Below, piece by piece: positions 32,945 to 43,400 of a stretch of 64,000 bases of DNA (within the stretch, counting starts at the first letter, position 1; each line of letters begins with the position of its first letter). The position numbers were made by a program, and so were the translations under genes. The notes under the pieces were generated by a model that searched no databases, was not told where the DNA came from, and saw only the letters and a program-made list of their open reading frames with translations. Source of the stretch: Notospermus geniculatus (Eukaryota; Nemertea; Pilidiophora; Heteronemertea; Lineidae); the NCBI GenBank assembly GCA_002633025.1, contig NMRB01000239.1, positions 289,396 to 353,395 of the forward strand. The letters run 5' to 3'.

Positions 32945-35900
32945 ATGGTTCTGTGGAAAAACATGGCGAGATTTCTCATGTTTGGCGTCATCATCTCTCT
33001 CCAAAATGCGCTATGTTTCCAAGAGAGCCGACCTCCACAAGAGGAGAAAGAAAACCCACGAAAACTTGAACGTAAGTTACGTCTAACTATTTCGATTTTA
33101 CTTTGATACACTTTTATTGTAGATTTATATGAAAATACCTATATAGGCCTATCCATATGTAAATTTGCTTTTGTTATTCAAACAATACTTCTCTGCATTG
33201 TATCTTGCTTCTTGAACTATGTACCAGTGGGCTCTTGAGGCTGAACTAGGCTCTCGACAACCTGTTAAGGGCGAGTGTTTCTGGAAGTAAGCTTATTACT
33301 ACGACGTGTAATTTCGAGAGGAATTCTTTCAATGATAGGCATGAATATTTTAAAAATATATAAACTTGCTCAAGGTAGCATAGGATGTTTTCAAATAACG
33401 TTGACCTTGCATCAGCACCGGGCCAAAGATTATCGCGACCAATATCGGGGAGGTTACATTTGTTACAAACTCCATTGTCCATTGCTCTGAAGTTGTCAAG
33501 TTAAGACCATCTCACAAGTGTCTACTTTTAGAAACAGCCAGAGGCGACTATGTTGGTTCGATGTTTTGATTTTATTACACATACATGTTCATGTACATGT
33601 ATCTATGATGAAAAACGGCTAAAAGGCTTAACGAAATCCTTTGTCCTGCCCTGGATTATCAATCGCAGCAAGACCAAAATGTCATACTAGTATGACCTTG
33701 ACCTAAAAGCATCGACCTTGACCTTCCAGCGAAAGAAAAATGGATGAGACTGGAGCAGACGGATCTTTACAATGCTTTGCGCCGACAGAACAACTATGGC
33801 GTCGCAAAGAACCTTATTCTGTTTATTGGGGACGGGATGGGGATGTCCACCGTTACAGCCATGAGGATCCTGAAGGGGCAGAAAAAAGGAAACCCTGGTG
33901 AAGAGGAACGTTTGAATTTTGAAGATTTTCCCGCTGTGGCCCTCGCCAAGGTAGGCCCACGCCCCGAAATCCTCAAAACTTTGGCCCGATGACAACCATG
34001 GCACTACGTGTATTTCTGCACAGCAACTTTGCAATTCATGCGTAATTCTTCTACACGTATCTATCTCTAATCAATTCGGGTAGAGATACAGACAGACTGA
34101 TTGATTCCCGCCTCATGACGTGGCAGAGACGGAAACCAGTCTGGGCTAGAGGTCACAAATAACGAGCTGATCACGTGTTGTTTAGGTGTACGCTACAGAC
34201 CGACAAATCCCGGAATCCGGGACCACCGGATCTGCCATCCAAACTGGCGTGAAGACACGATACAATGTGGTGGGATTTGACGACACTGTCGAATGGGCGA
34301 ACTGCTCGACGGAGAGTGAAGAGGCCGAGGTCCCCTCGATTCGAGATTGGGCGGAGGAGGCAGGTAAGATTCTTAGTAGGCTACTACACCTTGATAAAAT
34401 CCCGCTTGAGTCGAATCGGGACATTTCTTTCTATACTACACAAATGGGGACACGTTTGAAATCCACGCTTATGTATTGTACGTGTGTACGGGCAGTGAAT
34501 GCTAGAACTTGAGCGTCACAAATCGACAAACTGAGGACCCCGTATGATCCTATCCGAGTGGGGACATTACCTGCAAACTGCCTATATTGACTCTGCATGA
34601 CGTTTGGTGTCGTTTTGGAGGTTTTCAATTGGGGACATCCCCACTTGCTGGTAGATATACAATTATTGGTGGTTTTTCACACACAAGGCCACTCCGAGAT
34701 TTGAATCAAAAATTACGAAACACTTTAAATCGCACACAGTTAGGATTTTTTTGTTGACGCGTGATCGCGCGATTCCATATTTTGGGAAAAAATATTTTTC
34801 ATTTTCAGGGAAGTCGACGGGAATTGTCACCACGGCCAGGATAAACCATGCCACTCCTGCTGGTTCATTTGCCAAAACTTGCTCAAGGAAATGGGAGGAC
34901 GACTCAAAGCTACCCGGTGATGCTAAGGGAAAGTGTAAGGATATAGCCGTTCAGTTGATTGAGAGGGGTCGGAACATCACGGTAGGTGTTCGATGGTGGT
35001 TTGAACTGGCGGGTTTACACGTCATCCGACATCGCTTGATGACGATCGCTGACGGCGAATGACGTCGCTTGATCGAAGTGCACTCGCCTTTTTTAGGCGG
35101 CTGGCTTGTCCGACGTGATGTGCTGATTTGCTGATCACAAACAAAATTCACGGATTTAGACCTCGCTCTGTCTGCTGGTCGCTGGCCGCCCTTCTCTACC
35201 TATAATATAGCCTAAGGAGAAATTTGTCCGCTGCAGGTTCTTTTGGGAGGTGGTCGTCGAGGATTGCTTCCAGAGGACGAAGCGGACCCAGAGGATCCGT
35301 TAAAGAGAGGGAAAAGGAAAGATGGACGCAACTTGATCAAGGTAAATGTGGCAAAAGGCGGACTGCGGATCTCAGGCCTTTTTGGTCCCAAATATATAGG
35401 CCTAGAAATGGTAAACATTAATGTACATGTATGATGGGAGGTTAGACCTAAAAGGGTTTGGGCAAGGGCTAAGCCGAGAAGGCTTTGGGTAAGGTTTAGC
35501 TTATTCCATGTTCTTCGTGCTAATTTAATTTTGCAAAATAATGCTCTCCACAGGAATGGAAGAAGGATAAAATGGATCGAGGAATGGAGGCCGAATATGT
35601 TTGGAACAAAAAAGACTTCGACAAGGTTGATGTTTCCAAAACTGATTATCTCTTGGGTAGGTATAACATCAATTTTGCCTTTTATCGGTCTTAAAGGAGT
35701 TAGACGCCGAAGTTGTAAACACTCACTCACTGGTTCTCTATCCACGGACGCCTGCGGTGCTGCCACCTATTGTCGGTGATATGTACTGACGTGAATATCG
35801 TGAGTGAGTTGCATCGGACCGGGAACCAGTCTAACGATCACGGGTGCTGCCACCTGCACGAAGGAATAAAACTAGTTTGCCGACCATATTTGTAAACAAA

Positions 35901-38900
35901 CCAGCTTGTTTACAACTTCGGCGTCTAACTCCTTTAANNNNNNNNNNNNNNNNNNNNNNNNNNNNNNNNNNNNNNNNNNNNNNNNNNNNNNNNNNNNNNN
36001 NNNNNNNNNNNNNNNNNNNNNNNNNNNNNNNNNNNNNNNNNNNNNNNNNNNNNNNNNNNNNNNNNNNNNNNNNNNNNNNNNNNNNNNNNNNNNNNNNNNN
36101 NNNNNNNNNNNNNNNNNNNNNNNNNNNNNNNNNNNNNNNNNNNNNNNNNNNNNNNNNNNNNNNNNNNNNNNNNNNNNNNNNNNNNNNNNNNNNNNNNNNN
36201 NNNNNNNNNNNNNNNNNNNNNNNNNNNNNNNNNNNNNNNNNNNNNNNNNNNNNNNNNNNNNNNNNNNNNNNNNNNNNNNNNNNNNNNNNNNNNNNNNNNN
36301 NNNNNNNNNNNNNNNNNNNNNNNNNNNNNNNNNNNNNNNNNNNNNNNNNNNNNNNNNNNNNNNNNNNNNNNNNNNNNNNNNNNNNNNNNNNNNNNNNNNN
36401 NNNNNNNNNNNNNNNNNNNNNNNNNNNNNNNNNNNNNNNNNNNNNNNNNNNNNNNNNNNNNNNNNNNNNNNNNNNNNNNNNNNNNNNNNNNNNNNNNNNN
36501 NNNNNNNNNNNNNNNNTCCATGCGACGGTCGCGAAGAGCCATGATTAATCCCATACGGCCCGGGATTCGAACGCCGGACCTGCCGCTTGCTAAGCGGACG
36601 TGATAACCACATCAAGGCTCCTCAAGGTGTTCGATGATAGTTTGAACTGGCGGGTTTAGACGTCATCCGACATCGCTTGATGACGATCGCTGACGGCGAA
36701 AGACGTCACTTGATCGAAGTGTACTCGCCTTTTTTAGGCGGCTGGCTTGTCCGACGTGATGTGCTGATTTGCTGATAACAAACAAAAAATTCACGGATTT
36801 AGACCTCGCTCTGTGTGCTGACCGCCCTTCTCTACCTATAACATAGCCTAAGATACAGAATAGCACAAAATTGACACACAAAATGATAATAAGAAGGAAG
36901 TCAATCTCCAGAAGTCACGAATTTTCGACCCCAACCGGGGTCTTTTTCAAGTGGAACTTTACAATCTGAAACTCTAGAAAAGACTCAAAACTCAAAACTC
37001 TTTTCTAGAGTTTCAGATTGTAAAGTTCCACTTGAAAAAGACCCCGGTTGGGGTCGAAAATTCGTGAATTCTGGAGATTGACTTCTTGTTTATAACATAG
37101 CCTAAGGAGAAATTTGTCCGCTGCAGGTTCTTTTGGGAGGTGGTCGTCGGGGATTGCTTCCAGAGGACGAAGCGGACCCAGAGGATCCGTTAAAGAGAGG
37201 GAAAAGAAAAGACGGACGCAACTTGATCAAGGTAAATGTGGCAAAAGGCGGACTGCGGATCTCAGGCCTATTTGGTCCTACGTTTATATAGTCCTAGGCC
37301 TGGAAATGGTAAACATTAATGTATCTATCATGGAAGGTTAGGCCTAAAAGGGTTTGGGCAAGGGCTAAGCCGAGAAGGCTCTGGGTAAGGTTTAGCCTAT
37401 TCCATGTTCTTCGTGCTAATTTAATTTTGCAAAATAATGCTCTCCACAGGAATGGAAGAAGGATAAAATGGATCGAGGAATGGAGGCCGCATATGTTTGG
37501 AACAAAAAAGACTTCGATAAGGTTGATGTTACCAAAACTGATTATCTCTTGGGTAGGTACTAAACATCAATTTTGCCTTTTATCTGTCTCTAAGTAGAGG
37601 GTTTTGAAACGTAGATCCTGATTGGTCAACCTGTCTGTGATGAAGAGAGAAACAGAGATGCTGATAGGTCAACACGGCTGTCATGACAGACTCCACCTGG
37701 CGGCAATGACGTCATAACATGATGCTTCATTGTTTTATGTCGGTGACGTCAGAGATCGAACATTTATAGCTTTTTTTGCAATCTGTTTCATCCGGAGCTC
37801 GTTTTTCAGGACTCTTCGAGAATTCTCACATGCAGTACGAGATTGAGCGAGAGAAAAACAAGGAACCGAGCATTGCCGAAATGACACGAAAGGCTATCGA
37901 GATGTTGCGGAAAAACGACAAGGGTTTCTTTTTGTTGGTGGAAGGTCAGTGTTGCGTTGAAATGATATTGACATGAACTGTGTTAAATCACTACATCAGT
38001 ATAAAGCAATATCAATCTGTATGTTTCAAATTCTTCCGACAGGTGCAAGAATTGACCATGGTCACCACGATGGAAAGGCGAGGTTGGCGATCGAGGATGG
38101 CTTGGCCTTTGAACTGGCCGTGGAGGAAGCTCTCAAAATGACCGACCCCAAGGACACCCTGATTGTCGTGACGGCTGATCACTCTCATGTGTTCATGATG
38201 CAAGGTTATCCACCGAGGGGGAACCCTCTGTTTGGTAAGCAGACGACTCATGGTGCTTACATCCGGGGCATTCCGCGTTGCTCTCTGCGTTGAGTGATTG
38301 TTTGGTACCGGTGTAGTAGAATCTAATGTCCCCCGATATGTGATGTCCCCCAACAATACATTTACGGATTAAGCGGCGCCATTGAATTGGACTCTAGAGA
38401 GACCAAGGCCCTTAATTCTGTGACAAACAACGCAGGGGGGCATCAGGCGGGTGGGGACATCAGATTTTATCACACCTGAACTACACTTACATTCTAGCAA
38501 AAATAGATAAAGACCATAAAGGTCTTTATCTATTTTTGATTCTAGTCGTTATTATGACTCGAAATTCTTTTAGGACTGACTACTGCTCTACCAGGCGAGG
38601 ACAAGGAACCAGCCACAGACAAAATGCCCTACACAACCATCGTCTATGGCAATGGACCGGGATATGCCATCGGGCCAAATGGAAGGTCCAATATCACAGG
38701 GGAAAATACCTGTAAGTACATGTAGGCCTTTAGGCAGCAGAGGGCCTTCACACGAACTGATCACGTTGAGAGAGATTGGCCGCAATTGCCCAACTGGTAC
38801 CATTTCACGAGTTATCGCGGTTCGAGTAAAGCGGACCGACATCATACCGCCATACTTGTTGTGGTTGTCGTTGTTGAGTAGCTGCAAAGTTCGCAGAAGA

Positions 38901-39273
38901 TTTTCTTTAACATCTTTTTGCGTGTCTTAAAAGTTTTATTCCCTTTTAATCAACAGCGGATCCCCATTACAAGGCCCAGGCTGCCGTACCTGTCGCAGAC
39001 GAAACCCACAGCGCCGAAGACGTGCCAATTTATGCCTACGGGCCAATGGCGCACCTGTTTTACGGTCTCCACGACAACGCCTACATCGCCCACGTCATGA
39101 CCTACGCCGCCTGTATCGGGCCTAATAAGGGCCATTGTGACAACCCAATGCCTGTCAGTGTGAACGGTTTGGCGTGTGTTGCCGAGAGATTCGTCAGTGC
39201 GGCACCTATTGTCAAATTATCATTCACCGCGGTCTCACTTTGCATCCTAGTATCTTTGTTACATAACTTCTGA
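32945..39273 (+). CDS. Alkaline phosphatase 1, GPI-anchored type, ten exons
   Basis: Exons: 32945-33071, 33730-33950, 34186-34363, 34809-34981, 35237-35341 (or 37127-37231), 35554-35656 (or 37450-37552), 37810-37944, 38043-38234, 38574-38711, 38957-39273; 562 codons plus stop, all phases consistent. Exon 1 is a signal peptide ([19 protein letters not shown]). Exon 2 has [17 protein letters not shown] with the first metal-binding Asp. Exon 3 has the nucleophile Ser in [12 protein letters not shown], where the family usually has Asp-Ser-Ala. Exon 8 has [11 protein letters not shown] and [13 protein letters not shown]; exon 10 has DETHSAEDV. Together these supply the Zn ligands. The C-terminus ([17 protein letters not shown]) is a hydrophobic GPI-type signal. 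Product: a secretory-route phosphomonoesterase held on the outer membrane face. Exons 5 and 6 occur twice around an assembly gap; using both pairs would break the frame. Confidence 0.93.
34985..35690 (+). repeat. Exon 5-6 segment of alkaline phosphatase 1, first copy
   Basis: This segment (intron 4 part, exon 5 at 35237-35341, intron, exon 6 at 35554-35656) is repeated at about 36625-37590. Exon 5 encodes [18 protein letters not shown] and exon 6 ends [11 protein letters not shown]. The copies differ by scattered substitutions, by a TTAA-flanked MITE at the right end of this one, and by a retroposon dimer in the other. Confidence 0.9.
35691..35937. mobile_element. MITE with TTAAAGGAGTTAGACGCC ends
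   Basis: TTAAAGGAGTTAGACGCCGA (left) and TCGGCGTCTAACTCCTTTAA (right) are inverted, extending to TTGTAAAC/GTTTACAA. The right end touches the first N of the gap. The second segment copy (about 37588) lacks the element. Confidence 0.82.
35938..36516. other. Assembly gap of 579 N
   Basis: A run of N. Open frames reported across it are meaningless. It separates the two copies of phosphatase exons 5-6. Confidence 1.
36541..36617 (-). repeat. tRNA-derived SINE head, tRNA-Ala(AGC)-like
   Basis: The minus strand reads GAGCCTTGATGTGGTTATCA (A-box-like), CCGCTTAGCAAGCGG (a stem with a 7-base loop TTAGCAA, anticodon AGC) and GGCGTTCGAATCCCGG (B-box). The 3' end GGCCGTATGGG does not pair with the 5' end GGAGCCTT, so this is not a working tRNA. 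The same tail follows the copy at 63868-63946. Confidence 0.65.
36625..37590 (+). repeat. Exon 5-6 segment of alkaline phosphatase 1, second copy
   Basis: It contains exon 5 (37127-37231) and exon 6 (37450-37552), both intact with splice sites. The predicted peptides differ from the first copy by about two residues (GLL region unchanged; EYVWNKK becomes AYVWNKK, and VDVSK becomes VDVTK). Either pair gives an in-frame gene. Confidence 0.9.
36853..37087. mobile_element. Head-to-head dimer of the SINE-like retroposon
   Basis: ATACAGAATAGCACAAAATT ... CGACCCCAACCGGGGTC runs to about 36980, then the same sequence returns reversed (GACCCCGGTTGGGGTCG) to 37087. It is flanked by direct repeats TATAACATAGCCTAAG (about 16 bp) on both sides. 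The first segment copy (about 35205) has one flank and no insert. Confidence 0.82.
38499..38539. repeat. 40 bp palindrome in intron 8 of alkaline phosphatase 1
   Basis: CAAAAATAGATAAAGACC and GGTCTTTATCTATTTTTG face each other across ATAAA. The match is perfect. Confidence 0.9.
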
Positions 39274-39344
39274 TTGGCTGATTTGAAATAATAATGATGG
39301 TCTCACTTGACAGCCTGTTTTTTGTAACCTAAGTTTTTATTGGA

Positions 39345-39475
39345 TATCAAAAAAACAGCACAAAAACGACACACAGTAGCCTATACAATAAATCGGAAAG
39401 TCGTCTCCGAATATTTCGCAAATTTTCGACCCCAATCGGGGTCTCCCTCAGGTGCTATGTAAGAGATCCCAGAGG
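39345..39475. mobile_element. SINE-like retroposon relative downstream of phosphatase 1
   Basis: It contains CAGCACAAAAACGACACACA and TTTTCGACCCCAATCGGGGT, matching the element at 11020-11155 with more divergence. Confidence 0.6.
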
Positions 39476-39479
39476 TGAA

Positions 39480-40360
39480 ATGTTTGATTGGGAGGTGGTT
39501 TACCATTGTTTACGGTCTTCTGCAAAATCTCTCCACCGGGAGAAAGGGAGTGCCACCCCCTTTCTCGTCACATCATTTTTAGGACATTCTTAAAAATTTC
39601 CAGAGAAATGATCGACTTCAGTTTCAACGATACAAACATATAAATCTGTTTATTTCTTTTTAAATACGTCATATTGGCCTAGATATCCAAATGTTCTTTT
39701 CTATCTCACAACCAGACAACGTGGTGTGGTCATGAATGTTAAAGCGAATGGCTCGCGGGGTTTGTTGTGGCGCCATGACAGTTGGTCATCGATATCAAGC
39801 ACCATTTTGAGAAAAGGGCAAAAGAAGGATTTTAGTTTAATGGGAAATGCATTAGACAGCCAAACTTCGCAGGCGCATTCTGCAAAATATGCCGCTTCAA
39901 AATCAATGGGAATAGTACAAAATGTACAATTTGACCTACTGAATTTGAAAACGTCATTAACCCATTTTAACAAATTTTTAATGGAACCTCGTCCCCAGTG
40001 TTTACATTCGCATATTTGCACAGGTGTTGCATATGGCTGGAGCACGGCTTTGCCTGGAGGCTAGATTCACTCTCTATGGAAGGTACCACCAAAAATGTAA
40101 ACAAACCCCGCGAGCCATTCGCTTTAATTTTGACATGTGAATAGCTCGTGCGCTTGCTGTCTTTCTCACTTCGAAAATATTTGGCAAGTCTCCTGACCAG
40201 GTGCCCCTGAGTGAATAAAACCCGAATTGTGCCAGTGTGACACTGCTGCGGGGGTCAAATCATCATAAAGCCTATATCTTCTATACCTACCAATCAGTTT
40301 TTAAAAGGCGATATTTGGCAAAGAAAGAAACTAGGGGCCTAGGCCTACTTATATGGAACA
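39480..40360. other. Intergenic region between the phosphatase genes
   Basis: No exon was recognised. It probably contains the promoter of phosphatase 2. Sequence around GGCTCGCGGGGTTTG at 39751 returns reversed as CAAACCCCGCGAGCCATTCG at about 40103, so an inverted-repeat element of about 370 bp (roughly 39735-40130) lies here. Confidence 0.5.
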
Positions 40361-40441
40361 GTGAGACAAAACGAGCGGCACCAACAGGCACACCGCAGTC
40401 GCCATATTCTTGTCTCGAATATCGGAACGCCTGTTTCTAAA

Positions 40442-43400
40442 ATGGTGTCGAAGAATATTGCTGGGGAATTTGCGCTGTTGGGATTTATATTCCTGCAACT
40501 TGTGCTCTTTACCCAAGCGGGGTCGGTTCCCCAAAATGTGCCAGAAAACCCAAGGAAACTTGAACGTAAGTTTAGTTAATAACTGTATCATTCAGTAATC
40601 AGAATATTCAGGCCGACTTCACTTGTGATTTTACATGAAGTTCACCTCTGATGGAAAACCAACTTTGAAAGGAGTTGGCCCTCATTAAGTCATTGTCTCA
40701 ATTCACTGGTTTTGATTGTATTAGATCTTCCGTCCGGCCGAAGCAATATTGGCCCTGGCAAAGTAGGCCTATGGAAGAGGCCATCAAGCTACTCACTATT
40801 AAGCTAGGAATCCACCATTGATTTTCAAGCTGATTTTGCGTTGCGACTTGCTTTGCAACTGGGTTGCTTTGCAAGTGGCCACTCGATCGCCGTAGTGGAC
40901 TCGCTGGACGTGATTTCCACCAACGGCGAAGATGTGGTCAATTTCAGTCGGCAATCGGTCGGCGACCGGTATCAGTTCCTTGCGATCGTATTCAATTGCA
41001 GGTAGCAGGTTGCAAAGCAAATCGCAACGCAGAAAATCAGCAGTGGATTCCTAGCTTTACCTTGACCAGCGAATAAACGACTGCCAATGATTTTCTTCGG
41101 CTGCATTGCCCAATATGAACCAAGCAAACTGCGCAAGAATGTGTCACTTGGAGCAGCGCCTTTTCTGCATGACAAATGACCTTGACCTCCCCTTTGACCT
41201 TTGACCTTCAGCGAAAGAAAACTGGATGAATTTCGAGAAGATGGAACTTCTCAAGGCCGTGCGCCGACAGAACAACTACGGCGTGGCAAAGAACCTTATT
41301 CTGTTTATTGGGGACGGGATGGGGATGTCAACCGTTACAGCCATGAGGATCCTGAAAGGACAGAATAAGGGAAAACCCGGTGAAGAGGAACGGCTGAATT
41401 TCGAAGAGTTCCCCACTGTGGGCCTCGCTAACGTATGTCAAATAAAACCCTGCTTAATAAAGTTTTGGAACATGTATGAACAGTTCACATATACAAAAAA
41501 AACGTACACTGTAATAACAAATATATATAATAGTGAGGTTTAGAAATCAAACGATAAACGTAAACGTTAACGACAACGTTATTTTTGTACCGTGGTCGTA
41601 AAATTTACGTTTGTCGTTTGACTTCTAAACATCCCTATTGTGTTGTAGCCTACGTTTAATACAAAATAATGAAGGCCTAGGGGGGGGGGCCCACATGTGC
41701 ATGCATTATAGGCCCCACAAGCGATTCAATTCTACCGTGGCAGTGCATGGTCAAGTTCAGTACCCTGCACCGTGGGGGTGGGTGGTGTTAGGTCTCGAAC
41801 CTGGACGCCATGTTCCCGGAACGCCGCGAAGCGGCGAATCTGCGAAGCAATCTGACGTCAAAAGTGGAACGCTGCTGTGATATGGTTATGTAAATAATTT
41901 TTCGAGAATGACTAAAAATGGGCTGTGGTTCGCAACTAAGGCGCGTTTGAGGCTGGAACGCATGGGGAACGATGAAGACGGTAAAGAATGAAGTTTGAGA
42001 CGTGGAATTGAGTAAGCAGAGCGTGAAATTATTATTTGCGGGCCTAATTTAGGTTTGGTGTATACGTCACGCAACGCCGCCGCCTGGTGGTCGCCTGGTT
42101 ACCCAGCCTCGTCCCAGGTGTAGTCTCGCGCAGCCGTTTCGTGCACCTCGTCCCAGGTCTAGTCTCGCGCAGCCAGCCGTTTCGTGCAAGACGTCGCCCG
42201 TGTTGCGCTTTCTGCACATGCGTATCTTCCCCCAATGTGGACCGGGGCAGGCTCGAACCAACCGTGGCTCGGAGCGTAGGCCTGTAACACACCCGAACCA
42301 TGGAGAGGTACACCCCTCCATGGTTCGGGTGTGTCCATCGTTCATGTCATTGTATGCCAAGCCACTGTTCTGTTGTCGACGTTACAATTAACCCACACAT
42401 ATATTGGCCTGACTCCAAGGGCCTAGGCCTACGCATGTATTCCTCAAGCCGCCCAGCTGAACCAACAATGACTGGTTCCGATTCCTCTGGATTGCAAGTT
42501 GGGATCCAACCACTCGGTCATAAAGCAATTCTCCATGGCCAACTTGGGGCAGCGTGCAACATACGGTAGCGTTCAGTCTGTTTATTAGGCCTACCTATAG
42601 GTACATTTATGCACTATGTGGTGTCAGAAAGGGGTCTTCGCTTCCCATGCAAGGAGTCCGCCTCACCGCGATGACGTCACAGCCGTCGTTCTCGTGTCAC
42701 CGTGCTCTTTGTATATGCAAATTCAGGCAGAGGTCAGTCTATGACGAATTGATCACGTGTTGTTTAGGTGTACGCTACAGACCGACAAATTCCTGAATCA
42801 GCAGCTACCGCCTCAGCCATCCTCTGTGGCGTGAAGACAAGATACAATTTGGTGGGATTTGACGACACTGTCCAATGGGCGAAGTGCTCAACGGAGAGTA
42901 AGAAGGCCGAACTCCCCTCGATTCTCGATTGGGCACAGGAGGCAGGTAAGCAATGGATGGTACCACTCCTTTATGAAATAACCATCTGTTCACTGCTGAA
43001 GCCAATTTTGAAAGGGTTGGTACTTTTTAAAATCAATATAGGCCTACAGTTGGTTGTAATTTGTCATCTGTCAAATCAAACACCTTCTTTGATCAAAAGT
43101 GTTACGTCTTCATACAACATCCAGGTTATTAGAGGGACGTTTTAAATTACATCTCGTGCGGTGACATAGCCTCTTTAAGAAGAATGATTTTCATTTGTAG
43201 GAAAATCGACGGGAATCGTCACCACGTCCAGGATAACTCATTCCACCCCTGCTGCTGCATACGCCAAATCGGCTTCGAGGTACTGGGAGGATGATTCAGT
43301 CCTCCCAAAAGATGCTAAGGGCAAGTGCAAGGACATCGCTGTTCAGTTGATTGAGAGGGGGCGGAACATCGATGTAAGTGCACTAAGTAAGAAATGATGG

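Noticed and set aside
35844-36615. Long frames of 206-247 residues on both strands
   Set aside because: They consist almost entirely of unknown residues across the N gap.
36541-36617. Functional tRNA-Ala(AGC) gene
   Set aside because: The anticodon arm and B-box look good, but the acceptor ends do not pair and the same tail follows another tRNA-like copy at 63.9 kb. It is a SINE head.
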